Below, piece by piece: positions 1 to 12,585 of a stretch of DNA of 64,000 bases. The position numbers and the translations under genes are program-made. Origin of the DNA: Trogon surrucura (lineage: Eukaryota; Chordata; Aves; Trogoniformes; Trogonidae); NCBI GenBank assembly GCA_020746105.1, contig CM036633.1, forward strand, positions 14,864,501-14,928,500, written 5' to 3'. The first letter of the stretch is position 1. Every line of letters starts with the position of its first letter. Under the pieces are notes generated by a model, which was not told where the DNA came from, did no database searches, and saw only the letters and a list, made by a program, of their open reading frames with translations.

Positions 1-950
1 CAAGCACATCCAGCCCCTGCGGTTCATCTGCACCAGCTCCACCAGCTCCAGAGCGCGGCTGGAGGCGCCGAGCCTGCAGCTCCCCGCGCCGGGATCGGTC
101 ACCTCCACCAAGACCCTCCAGCACCGACTCCCCACAGAAACTCCCCAGCAGGATTTACCACCAGGCTCAGGCTTGGAAGTTTTTCTCCCCTCTGCTTTTC
201 ACACCCAGCGCAGTAAAAACCCCGAGACGGGTTTGTTTGCCTTCCCGTGGTGTGTGTGCAGTGGAGAGGGGAGCTCGGCCGCGCTGCTTTGGCCTGAAGA
301 GCTTCAGGGGAGAGCACGGGCTGGACGTGGGGTGCTTTAGGGAGCGGCATCCCTGCCGCTGTCCTGCTGGGCTTCCTCCTTGGTGTGATGGAGCAGAAAG
401 GAGGGAGCTCAGCAGAAGGCACCGTCTGTCTGCAGCTCTCCGCAGCAGGGACGACGGCCTTTGGGAGCATCCGACCTTGCACCCATGGAAAGCCCCAGGA
501 GCCCCGTGGCTGGGACACCCCTCGGGGTGGAAGGCGAGCTGTCATCTGGCAAACTGGAGGGGCTGCCTGGGTGGCAGCTGGGAGGCTGGAGGCAGGGCAG
601 GCTCCTTCGGGCTGCCCAGCTGCCTGGGAGCCGCTCAGCTGGCTCGGCCGGGCTCCCCAGCTGGCCCCGGCGAGGACAACCCCACACAAGGAGAGGGCTC
701 AGCTGCCAGTCACGGGCACTGCCAGGACAAACGTGGGGACGAGCCGGTCACCCACCGCCGTGGGCAAGGCAGGGGGACATGGGGAAGGCCCCTCGGCAGC
801 TCAGAGGGAGGGGAGGAGGCAGGGCTGAAGGACTCCAGGGGACAGGGACTCCCGTGGGGCTGCCCATCCCTGATATCTAGGGCAGTGCCCGGCTGGATTA
901 ATTTCCACACGTTGCCTCTTACACCTTCCCTCAGCCCAAGCTTGTTTTGA
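1..950 (+). other. GC-rich segment with an uninterrupted frame; possible exon edge, not established
   Basis: The first ~110 bases are CpG-rich compared with what follows. The frame beginning at base 3 has no stop until about 950, but the other two plus frames are also open for the first ~215 bases, and minus-strand frames are open too. That is what GC-rich DNA does by chance. I recognise no domain in any frame and see no strong splice donor or acceptor bounding an exon. The window edge could cut a real exon at bases 1-105, since the CpG density drops after that. Treat this as undetermined. Confidence 0.2.
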
Positions 951-2814
951 CCTGGGTGCCGAAGGCTCAGCAGCTTCCCAAGCTCCTGTGGCACTTTGGG
1001 AAGTGCCCCCTCCCTCCCAAGCTCCCCGGGGATGAGGCGCTGAAATCCTCGGGGAGCTGAGACGGTGACACCAGCGTCCCCACCCCGAGGAGCTGAGCAC
1101 CCACCCGGCTGGGGTAAGGCGGCTGTGTTGGCTTAACCTTGAGCCTTGCTGCGGTAAAGCTTTGTATGCGGCTAGGCTTCCTTTAGTCTCCTCCCCAAAC
1201 AAAATCCCCCAGCTCCCTCCAGCTATCCATTTGCAGATTCTTTTTCCTTAAAATAATAACGAAGTCCGTGCCATGAGAGGCTCGCTCTTGCCCTGCTTTA
1301 ATAAAGAGAGAAGATGAAAAGACCAGGAGAAGATTTGCTTTTGCAGCACTGTCGCTCCCGGTTCTGTGCTCTCCGTCCTTATTTCTCATTCTCCTTTCCA
1401 GGAGCTGCCTGTAACCCTTTGATAATAACCTCTTCTCTCCCAAAAGCAGGCAGTGTCCTTTCGTGCCTGCGCAGCCAGAGAAACGTCACACTTTCCCTTT
1501 GATGTCAAGATAATGTATAGATGTAACGTCATGTGTGTGTGTGTGACAAATGCAAACAGCCAGCTCTCTGTCCCAGATTTGGTAACTTAGGGAGAAAAAG
1601 GAAAAGCTAGGAAAAAAGAAAAATCTTAAAATGAATTCTCCCTGTCCGCCACGTGCACACAGAGCTGCCTCTGAGCTGCCTGCCTTCCCCAGGGGCCTGG
1701 GACCCCCAAATCCTGCTTCTGCCATGGCTTCACAACCATCCTGGCATGTGCTCGGCAGAGGAGAGGAGCCCTTACAGCTACGCCAGGGTCTCCAGGCACG
1801 AGCCAGACCTGTGTGTGCTGCCGGTACATGAAGGGAATGAGATTTAATCCGGCTGATCCCGTGGTTTTTCTAAACCAGGGCCAACCCTGGTGTCAATGCT
1901 CCCACTTCACGCAGAGCGGCTTGATTCAGAGCTGCTCCACGAGGTGAGGACCTGTGCTGGGCTGGCTTCTGGCTCAAGTGCCCGGCACCACCTAAACCTC
2001 CCCGGCGAGCGTGACAAAGCGCGGCAGGTTGGAAGGCGAAGCCCACGACAGCGATGACAAGTTGCTTGTGATTACCTGCAAGCACTTGCTCACCCCGGCT
2101 CCGTGACTCACTGCCTGGGCAGGAGAGCGAAGAGAACCGGGGCGAGAGCTGGGGGAAGCTCACCCGCAGGGCCAGGACGAGTTGTGGCCAGGCTGGAACC
2201 TCCCGCAGTCAGCACGCACCAAACGGGACGTTTCACGTGGGGCATGGCCAGAGCAGCCAGCCTGAGCACGTTGGTGGGACATGCTGTCTCCCAGAAAGCC
2301 AGAGCCTGTCCCTCTCCAGATCCAGGCTCCGATGGGGCACAAAGGTCCCGTAGCTCATGGTGACCCTGCTTCTGTTGTAGCCAGGCCTGGCTTGAAGCTT
2401 ATCTTCCAGGAGCCTCTTGTTGATCCTCAAAACAGCCTCTCCCCTGCAGACTCATAATTTTATGTAAGACCAGGGAGCACAGTGAGTGCAGCTCTTGAAG
2501 TTCCCCGGCTCCAGCCACAGCGACCCTTCCATCCCCCAGAGACCTCCCGGAGCTGTGTGACTCTTCCCACCCCTCCACGGACACGTGGGCAGCTGCCTCG
2601 GGGTGCAGTTGTGTGGGGGTTTGCATCAAAACCAGCACATGTGGTTTCCGACGCCTCTACATGTGTGACCCTCCAGCCTTCCTGTGAAATCTCTGGCTTT
2701 CTCCTTTCACCCCCAGCTCTGCCCCAGCATCTGCCCTCAGCATCCGGGGAGCTGGCACCGGGGTAAGAAGATGCCCTCCTCCACCTGCCCTCGCTGAATG
2801 CCCCAGACCATTCT

Positions 2815-2960
2815 CCCCTATTAATGGGGATCAGGAAGAAAGGTTGAGTTTATCTAAGCCAGAACTGCTAAGAGCCCTGGAACTCTGCTCAGTCATTAAC
2901 TGGTGAGTAAAGCGCGCTCAGTGAGTCACCGATGCTATTATAAACACTTTCTTCTAAAGG
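2815..2960. promoter_or_regulatory. Candidate AT-rich conserved non-coding element
   Basis: This short AT-rich block sits in GC-rich surroundings. It contains CTATTAATGG, GTTTATCTAAG, CATTAACTGG and GCTATTATAAAC, which look like homeodomain and GATA-type core sites. No reading frame of note is present. Composition alone suggests an enhancer-like element; conservation was not tested. Confidence 0.2.
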
Positions 2961-5599
2961 CTGTATAGAAATGCAGCAGGGAAGTGGTGTTCCTTGAAGT
3001 CACTGGTTGTAGCTGTTTCCTTGCATCAAGATCTCTGCTCTGCAAACTGGGACGGTTCTATTCCCCTGCCTGTCCCCTGCCCAAGGCTGTGCCCCCCAGA
3101 GCCGGGCTCTTCATGCCCAGAGTGACAGAAGCCACGTCTGCACCACTCCCATGACCTCTCCATTCTTTGCGGCTGCACCTCGTATTAAACCATTTGCAAA
3201 GGTTAATGCATGCAGCACAGATACGCCTTTCCCAGATTAATTGCTGCTGAAGAGACCAGCAGCAAGGAGTTGCTCAGCGCCATCCACAGCATGGTGAGGG
3301 CTGCATGACCCTCTCCCAGCACGCCACCACTTCTTGGCCCCCTCAGCCTGCCCAAAACACCAATCCCGCCTGTCACCGCTGTCACCCAGAGCTTCCGATG
3401 AGGCTCACCACCCGCCATCACCCTGCTGTCCTTCTCCTGGCTCAGCCCCACTCCACACCGCGGCCACGCTCCCCTCCTGCTCTTGTGCATCCAGGGCAGT
3501 GGCTGTGACCTCTCTGTGAGCCTCCATCTCCACCTCCAGCCTCTGCCTTGCTCCCTAGGGCGTGGCCTTGCTCTGTCTGAGGGCCACACAGAGACACTGA
3601 CACTTGGGACAGGCTCTGGCCATCACACCAAACTTCAGCTTCACACCCTGCTCTTGATGGCTACCAGTCCAGCCCATCTCCACGCCGGCCTCCTTTCCCT
3701 GCTCATCTAACCTGAGTCTCCCCCTGCTTGCTCTGCCCACTGCCTCACCCTCTGTGCACCTCCCACCCTCACTCCCTCTTCCTTTGCATTTTTCAGCTTC
3801 TCGGCTTTATTTTCCCCTTCTCGGGTCTCATTTTATCCTCAGCCATGAAAATGCAAATACTTACCAGCACACCTAAGACCAAATTCACAGCGGGATGGCT
3901 TTCCCCAACCCCATCTCATCCCAACTCTGCACACAACCAGGTCACCCGCGGTGCAGGGGGCTCTGCCTCCTGCTGGCTACATCACCCTGCGTCACCAGCA
4001 CCTTGGGGACAAGCAGGAGCCAACCTGCTGCAGGGGCTGCCATGCTGGTTATTTTACACTGGATGGCATAAAGAGAAATGAAAATTCCCAAGCTCTGGAG
4101 AAGGAAGGTGCGGAAGGAAAAGACTGGGGAGAGCAATTCTTGCAGAGACTGGGAGGGCCCTGCCGAAAGCCCTTCTGCCTTATCCCTGCCCGGACGCCTT
4201 GCCGGCTGGGGCCAGCTCTTCTCCCTGCTGCCACCCCCTGTGTCCTGCCCAGGCTCCAAGGCTAGACACTAAGATCTTCCTGTTCAAAAGGATTACAAAT
4301 TACTGTCTGATCCACTAATTAGGAAGGGAAGATGAGTGTGCTTCTGACAGTGATGTTTAGCAGCCATTTAGAAATTGCTCTGAAGGCAGCAAGGCGCTGT
4401 GAGCACACCGCAGCGTGGAGCCGCATCTGTTCCACGCCAGCAAGCCCAGGACCACCCCGTTGGCACCACCGCCAGCAGCTCCCCTCGCCTCAGGGGGCTC
4501 TGCCCGGCTTGCACGGCTCCTGCAGCGAGCCTTGCCCTTCTGCAGAGCTCATCTGGCTCTCAAGGATGTCCTCAGGCCATTTGGCTCCTGGCCTCGCTGC
4601 CATTACTTCATATTTATTTAACAAAATTAAAACCTGCTTAGTGGGGCCAACTGAAGGCAGGGGAGACAAATCGGATCTTCGTGCTACTGCCAGAGAAGGG
4701 CAGCGTGGCGTCGGGCTGGAGGCCACCTGCGCTGGGTCAGGGGGATGCGGACCCTCCTTCCCTTGACTGGCAAATCATGCCAGGGGGACAGCAAGTGCCC
4801 CAGACTGCTCACACCACTTCTTGGCACCCCCCCTTGTCTCCTTCCCTGAACTGACGCTGGTGGTGAGGAACTGGGGAAGGATTCCAGGAGGAAAGCCCTG
4901 ACTGGCACCTCCGTGCTGGGATAGGACTCCCTGAGAGTCACAGGGCTCCTTGTGCAGCCAGGCACTGCCGTGCCTCCGAGAGGACCACCCCAGCCCCGTG
5001 GCCCCTGGCCAGGCATGGCAGAAGCATCCCCATGCCTGTGAGTTTTGGGTGATGCCCGACACGAGTGTGTGCAGACAGCTCCCCCACTGCTCCCAGCCAC
5101 ACAGGGACAGCAGAGCTGGCCTCAACCCCTTGTGAAGCCTTGCTGTCCCTAGCAGGGCCCCAACACAGTTTCCTACACGACCAGGATTCGCTCTCCTGGG
5201 AGTTCAAACAGAAGATCAGGCGGCTCTAGGACCATCTCAGGAGCTGCTCTACAGCTTTGGCCTTCCCAGAAGTTATCCTAGTGCTGACCCCCATTCCCCA
5301 GGATCACACCCTTTCTAAAACACAACCCACCGATGAATCCAAGCAGCTCGGTTACCCCCAGAAGCGCTCCCTGCAAAGACTTGCCGAGGAGAGAGAGCAA
5401 AAAGCCACAGTTCAAAGCGTGTGATGCATCCCCAGGGCACAAGGGCAGAGCTACCCCTGCCCTCACCTCCCGGGACAACCTTGCTGGGACTCGACATCTG
5501 CAAGACCCAAGGAAATGCAGAAGGCAAAGGGTGAAATGAGAAGCCTCGGCAACAGGGACCAGCACCCACAGAAGGGCAGCTTCATGACGGAGATGAACC

Positions 5600-5720
5600 C
5601 GGCCAGCTGAAGGTATTGTTAGATTGAGTTACAGTGGTATTAATGAGTGCTTTCAATTTTAATGAAGTTAATCTACCTAGAAAAGCTCTTTATGCCCATA
5701 AACACATGATGTGAGAGAGA
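5600..5720. promoter_or_regulatory. Candidate AT-rich conserved non-coding element
   Basis: This is a sharp AT-rich island with several TAAT cores (GGTATTAATGAG, TTTTAATGAAGTTAATC) next to GC-rich DNA. It has no coding potential. The density of homeodomain-like cores suggests a developmental enhancer, but this is inference from composition. Confidence 0.22.
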
Positions 5721-8700
5721 ACAGGACTCTCAGCCACACTTGTACAACAGTGAAGCGTGTTTTTTGCAGACACCTACTAAACAGCGATGCCAGCACAACA
5801 GCTCGGAGAAGCTGCAGCTCCCTGCACCGTGTCGGCTAAACATGGAGCTCAAGGTACATGGACTAATAGGGGAGGTATGATTTCGTGTCTCCATTACAAT
5901 GAAAGTCAGAAAAACTGTGAATTTCAGGGGAAAAATATATATTGCCTTTCCTCTACTGCGGAGAAAATGGTGCACACAGGACAAAGGACTCATGGAAATG
6001 CTGAGGGGCCCCAGTTCAGTGGAGCACGGGGGCCCACTGGGGTCTCCTTATCCTCTCCCTTTTCCCAGTGGAGAGGCCACTCTGCTGGCCAGGTTTTTGC
6101 AGAAGGAGTGATGCTGGAGCCGATCTCCAGCCTCCTACAGGCCCTTGTCTGCTTTGGTCAGCAGAGGTTCACTGTTTTGATGCCTCCAGTCACTCCTGGA
6201 GCAGGGTGTGGGTGACTTGGGTTTGATGCACTGGCTCCTTCCCCAGCTTGGTCTTTCCCATCACTGCAGAAAAGAGGAGAGTCACATCCTGCTTCAGAGG
6301 AGGGATGACCTTCTCAAACCCACAGATTTGGAGTTTCTCCTCCCTCCTCCTTGTGAATCCTGAGAAATTCTCCTTCTCAGCAATGCCAGCTGAGGTCCAG
6401 GTGCCAGAGGACACAAGGTCTCCCTGGGGAGCAGCTGGTCCTCCTTGCCTCGAGCAAAGGACAAACAGAGCCCCCCTACACAAACTGATCAGAGAGCAAT
6501 CCCGTCACATCTGCAGAGAGAGGAAAGAGTAGGACTGGCACTGGAAATTAAAACATGTCAAGGAAAATGACAGATTTTTCCACCCAGGCCAGGCAGGCTG
6601 GGTCTCTGAGAGCTTTTGTGCTGGGCCAGCAGCTGCTCCCATCATTGGGGAGAGGTGGGGGGGCTGGACTGGGGGTTCTCCCTTGCTGGCCTTCACACAG
6701 CACCCACCTGGGTGCTGTGGGGCAGTTGGGACACACTTTAAGGGTTCCTGGGCTACGTTTGGAGCAGAGGCGAGTCCTCACCAGCTACAGCAATGGCTTG
6801 GTGTCCCACCGTTTTGGCTTTCCAACCAAAAGCCCCTGTCCCTCCAGTCCTCCCCATCCTCTGGCAGCATTGCCAAGAGCAGGAGATGCCACACGAGCCA
6901 CCAGCAGCATCCAGCCCTGCTCCCACCCCTGCTCTGCTCACACCATTGTCAGCAGCTCTGTCACAGCCTGCTGGGGCTGGGGAAAGCTTGGGGGTTCCTA
7001 ATGCTCCCCCCCTATGCTGGGACCTCACCATGGGCTGCTACAAGCCACCCTCACACACATCCCCCTGCCAGCACCGAGGCAGGATGGTGCTTGAGCCCAT
7101 CGCTGTGGAGGACCTGGGGAGGAGTGGGGCTGCCAAACACACTCCTGCTGCCCAGCACATGCAAAAAAAGGCTGGAGTTGATGGTTTTTGACGTCAGAAC
7201 CACAAAGCAGGAGTTCCCAAATAGCTACAGCTCATCTTCTTTGGCAGGACCAGTCCAGAAGGGTCAACTGATCAGCACGGGGATGGGCAGAACACTCTGG
7301 GGCAGAAATCAATAGTCGGCCGCTTAGTGCCTAGGTTGTGGTCATTAATCAGTCAATACGAGAACATCACAGGGTGTTTAGAGAAGAGCTGTGACACTGA
7401 ACAGAAGTGAATGAGGCCAAGCCAGAACAGGCCCTAGCTTCTCTTCTCCCCCAAAAGAGCACCCCACCAGGGCAGCAGGGAGCTCCGCCTTAACAGGAGG
7501 ACTAGGGAGACGGGTGCCACCAGGAGTCTCTGCGCTTCTGGAGCTACCCCAGGACGGTTTCATGGATGCTTTGGGGGAGAAGGCTCTCCAGGGGCAGTGC
7601 TGATGTGGTTTGGGATGCCCACTAATAAGGTGAAGAGCCTGCCTTGGAGGGACCCCTCAGTTTGTCGGTGGGGACCCCTCGGCCAGCTTCATGTCCCACA
7701 GCTTGTCTTGCTGCGGCAGGCACTGCATTTGGTCACTTCTTGCCACAGGCGTGCAGAGGCGCACGTGCTGATCCGCGCTCAGCTCCTGCCAGCATCACCT
7801 CACTGACCCCTTCTTGTGGGTCAGCAGGGTCCACCAAAGCCACCAAACCCCATGGCCCTGGAGAGGAGACACGGTTGTCTGGCAAACAGACCAGGCTTCT
7901 CGGAGCAGCACGGGGAAGGAGGGAGCAGACCAGTCAGGACTCATTACCTGGAAGCAGCTCACCTTTGCTGGGACAACCAGTGCCACCAAAGTAGGGCTGC
8001 CAGGCTCCCCGGGGCCGCGGTGGCACAGAGGCTTTCTCAGCACGCTGCACAGAACAGGGCGTATCGTCTAATTATATCAGCTCCGTCCCACAAAGAGGAG
8101 CTGGGAGCTGGGGTGCCCTATTTACACAGCCCTCCTCGGGTCCCTGGCAGCTGCCACGCTGGCACCAGCCCGGCCTTTGCCCAGGAACCACGATGGCCCC
8201 GCATACGTCAGCCTCATCGGCTGGAGAAGGGGAGCAGCAGCCCCCCACTGCCTTCACCTCCACACCCGCTCCCTGGCTGGGTGTTTGCTTCTGGAAGCGT
8301 GGGTCTGGGTCAGTGTCTGATGGATCAGTGGCCTCTCTCCATCCCCACTGCACCACCTCACACGTGCACCCATGCCAGGAGCCACGAAGGGGTGTGCAGC
8401 GAAAGAACGCCAGCTAGCGCCGAGTGGGTGGCACAAAGACCCCAAGATTGACAGTGTCCTCACACCTCTGTGCCCCACCTGCCCAGCATTTGCTTTCCTT
8501 CTCATTTCTGACCCAGACCCCATCACCAGCGGGGTGGGTCACAGTGAGCCCACCCTACAGAGCTGTAGCAGCCCTGTGCCAAGAGCCTTTGGGGGTTGCT
8601 GGAGCCATCAGGAGGTAACGGCCACCTCAGGCACCAAGGATTGACAGCACCAGGGCTGTGCCATGAGCACGGGCAGGGCAGGCAAACACCTCCTGCCCAT

Positions 8701-11146
8701 GACGAGAGAACTGGACTGAACACACTGATGCCAGGGTTATTCTCCTGCTTCGAGGGTGCCAGACAAGGGGACCAGGCGAGACCCATGGGTGCTCAGAGCT
8801 GGTGCCGTAGCGGGGCACACAGAAGAAGAGGGTGCCAAGGGGTTGGTGGATCCCATTTTATCCTCTGGGTTTACCTTCCAGAAACTTCACTGTGCTCTGG
8901 AGGTCCTGGGCATGGGACCTCACACAGGACCTCTGGATTCTCCAGAGGGTCAGCAACCTGCCCACATGGTGCTAGAGGCTTGGCTGTGTATGTTTGGACC
9001 TTCCCAGGAGCTGGCCTTGGGGGACCCCCGTCACCCCTTGCACCCCACCTCAGCCGTGGCCCTGGGAGCCACTTGGGCCATTGGACTGCTGGTGGCAGGT
9101 GGGATGCCAGCATCCCAGCACAGCCCTGTGCCCTGCTCTGGTGGGGCTGCCAGGAGACGTTCCCTGTCAGCCCCAGCCCAGGGAAGCCCAAGGGCTGGGG
9201 AATGCCTGGGGGTCGCCTGGCCCCTGCCACCAGCCCAGCGGAGGGGCTGTGGGCCGAGAGCCGATGGGGAAGCGCTCCTCACCTGACGTTATTTTGGTTG
9301 CTAGGTGATTAAATCATCCATCTGCTTATGACAGCACGGCAGAGCTGTGAGTCAGTCCCCTTCGTAGAAGACAACAAAGGGTTTTTCAACTCCAGCCCAC
9401 CTCCTGCCTGTCCCTGGGTCCGTCCGTGCCTGCAGGACACTTAGAGGACAGAGCCTGCCACACGCCGGGGGAGCAGGACCCCAGCACCCCCCGGGCAGGG
9501 CAGCTGCCAGGGGCAGACACGCTGCCATGGGTGGGCATCTTCCAACCTGCTTCTGGTGAGCAGGACCTCCAGGGCATCCTGGAGAGCAGTTGCATCCTCA
9601 CAGCACCACCTCGCAGGAGGGGTTTGCCTCTTTGCATTTAGAGCAGGTTTGAGGGATGAGATGAGATGAGCCCCTCTAGAAGTCGAGGGAGCTTTGCTGA
9701 TTGCCCCCCCAGCAGAGCCCAGCACCCCCAGCACAGCCAACCCAGCACCTGCCACCTTCTGCAAGGCTCGGCTGCACCCGCCGCAGGGACGTCACTAACG
9801 CAGTGCACACGGCAGCAGTTTGGGAGAAAAATAACATTTTCGCAAAGTCTTTTGGAGGAGGAAAGTGGGAAGAGAGAGTGTGTGCGTGTGTGCATGCGTA
9901 CATTTGTGAGAGAGCAACAACAAGAGCCTCGCTCCCTGCCGAGAGGAAACCATCTCAGTTTCCCGGAGAGTGTTCAGACAGTGGGAAATTAAAGCCAGGA
10001 CCACAAAATGCATTTGGAAAGTCCAGTTTTCATTAGCCAGGCTCCAAGCCACGTGCTGACGCACAGACCCCTCTGCTGCCGACTGAGCCGGGAGACCAGC
10101 TGCTGGGTGAGGGGCTGGAGGCTGCCCAGGACCCTCGGCCCCTGGATCTGAAGCCCACCAGGGCCACTGGAAACCTCCTGTGAGATGCACGGGAGCTTCA
10201 CGGCAGAGCAGGAATGGGGCAAAACCATAGCAGAGCAGCTGGGAGCTGCCCAAAACTGGTGACATTGCCTTCTGCCACTGCAGGGGGGCAAGTGCCAAAA
10301 AAACTCGCTGCCTGTCCCGTCCCTCCTGTGCCGGGGGCTCAGCCAGCACCGAGGCAACCACAGCAGCATCCCACACCCCGGGAACTGGGCTGGTGGCCTC
10401 CCCACAGTCCTCTCAGGTCTCCCGGCAGCTATCACGACTTCTAAGTGCAAAGAGACTCATTAATGAAGTGGAAAAGGAGGAGGAGGAGCAAGCTGAATGG
10501 TCTGTCCTAAGGGACAGTACAGCAAGGAGGAGGAGGAGAGCACTCGAAGTTGATCTCAGGATATGCAGCCATCAGAGGCAGAGGAATGACTGTCCACAAA
10601 ATAACTGGGGGTGGAAAGGACAAGGGGTCCAGCTGGCTGGGCAGCCTGCCCGGGGACCCGTGCCAGTACCAGTAAAAACCAAAGAGGTGTGGGAGGAGAG
10701 TAGGGTGGGGATGCTGCTTCCAGAGCCACAGAGCTGCCATCAGCACCCCAGCCTCCGTCAGAAGGTAGCTCGCTGAGCTGGCAGGAGGCAAAGGGAGGTC
10801 AGCAGAGCCACGGGCAGGAGGGCTGGGTCCTAGGACATACCCATGGCACTGCTGGAGGAGCCTCCCCAAGGCTGTGTGCTCCATCCGCGCTCCCTGCCCA
10901 GGACCTCAGGTCTCCCCATCCTGCCGGGTCCCACCACTTTGCCGGCTCCTGGCGCGGCAGTGAGCCTGCACCTCGCCAGCAGCAGCACTGGTGGAGGGAG
11001 GGCGACAGGCTGGGCTGTGTGGGAAGGACGCTTTTCTTTAGCACCTCAGTTCCCAGTCTCCAAGCCATCTCCGCAAGGGCCTGGCTGCCGCGCTTGTGGG
11101 CAGCGCTACAGGAGACTGGGGGGGGAGCGGGTGCTGGGCTCCTTCT

Positions 11147-11174
11147 GGCCACCAGCCCCTGGCCACCAGCCCCT
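11147..11174. repeat. 14-bp perfect tandem duplication
   Basis: The unit GGCCACCAGCCCCT occurs twice head to tail, followed by a partial third copy (GGCCAG). It is a local slippage duplication in GC-rich non-coding DNA. Confidence 0.85.
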
Positions 11175-12419
11175 GGCCAGCCTGTCCTGGAGGCCCCAGG
11201 AGCGAGTCTGTCTGCACCACATGTGGGCAGTGCCAGAGGCTGCCAGGGAGCAGCAGGAGGGGAAGGTTTCCCTCCCAAGCTTGCAGCTCCAAGCAGAGCA
11301 GTGGAGGCATCAGGGTGGTGGGAGCAGTGGCTGCACGGGCAGCAGCTCCAAAGCCCTGGGTTCCCCAGCAGCAACTCTTCCCAAAGCTTTGTGACAAGCC
11401 CTGGTCTGCAGCAGCCTCCCGTTCCCATGTCACAGGGTTTGACTCCCTGTGGCTCAGAGCCCACGACCTTGGCCTCCGCTGCTCCAGTGCCGGGCAGCAG
11501 GAGGGCTGCTCTCCTCTCCTCATGCCCTTCAGGGCTCAAATCCCACAAGCAGACCCGTCTGACCCGCCAGGGCGAGGACACCCACACCTGGCCAGCCCCA
11601 GGCAATGACTGAGGAGCTCATCAGGAGCTTAGATGCCACCGTTCCTGCCCAGCCCTGCTGCCCCACACGCTGCCACAGAGGGCACAAACACCTCCAGCGA
11701 GCACCACCCTGTCATTTTGAACTGGGGAGAGGACACAGGCCATCGTGCTGTGATGCGTCTGCCCATCTGTGCATCTCCAGCCTCCAGGACATCCAGCGTG
11801 CTGCCCGGAAAGCACAACCCAAACCTATCCCTGGCATGAAATTGGTTTCCCCGCCCCAGAGACTTTTACCCACAGCAAGCGGGGAGTAGGCAGGGAGTAG
11901 CATCAGTGTTGATGAACTGACAGGCTGAGAAATCCTTTGCGCTTCAGCCAGCTGAAACGCTTCCTCGAGACAGCGCTAAAAGGATTCACTGGGCTTTGGC
12001 CTCTCCCCAAACCCGCAGCAGTGTCCGGCTGAGACAAAAGGAGGGTGAGCTATTTAGGAAATGCCAAACTGATCCTTTCTGATCGTTCAGAAATTTGCTT
12101 TACTGCTCAGAAGAAGAAAATCGCTGGAAAATGGACCTTGTCCCTTAAACTGTGTCTGCTCAGTCCCCACACCAGCCCCGAGTCCCGGCTGCCTCGGCAG
12201 ATCTGCCCCAGGAAGGGGGTCCCTGAAGTCTGGGCTGCTCCCACCAGGCTCGGTGCTCCCTGGGGTCTCACCAGGAGCCGACAACAGGCACCACCACTGC
12301 GGGTCCAGCGAAGCGCGGGTGCAAGGCAGCAGGTCCCAGCCTGGCTGAGGTGTTCATCTCAAGGATTTGTCCACGAACCCCGAGCCGAGCCGGCGCAGCA
12401 GCTGTCCCCTCCCGCCTTT

Positions 12420-12585
12420 CCATGATAGGAAGGATTAATCGGATGAGGGAAGCGGTGAAGGAGTGTCAACTTCATTCCCGCAGCGAAGAAACTGTGCCAT
12501 TAAAATGCTCTCTCCTATGACACACACCGAGCCTATTTCAGTAATAGTTTGGCAGGGGAATAACATTACGGAGCCTATAAATACC
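12420..12585. promoter_or_regulatory. Candidate AT-rich conserved non-coding element
   Basis: This island contains GGATTAATCGGATGAG (bicoid/OTX-like GGATTA core), CCATTAAAATG, CAGTAATAG and a TATA-like CCTATAAATACC near its right end. It has low coding potential and is flanked by GC-rich DNA. An enhancer or weak promoter is possible. The TATA-like motif has no recognisable transcript downstream. Confidence 0.22.

Noticed and set aside
10799..11612. Overlapping frames of up to 268 codons on both strands
   Set aside because: Both strands are open together in GC-rich DNA with no domain, no splice logic and biased composition.
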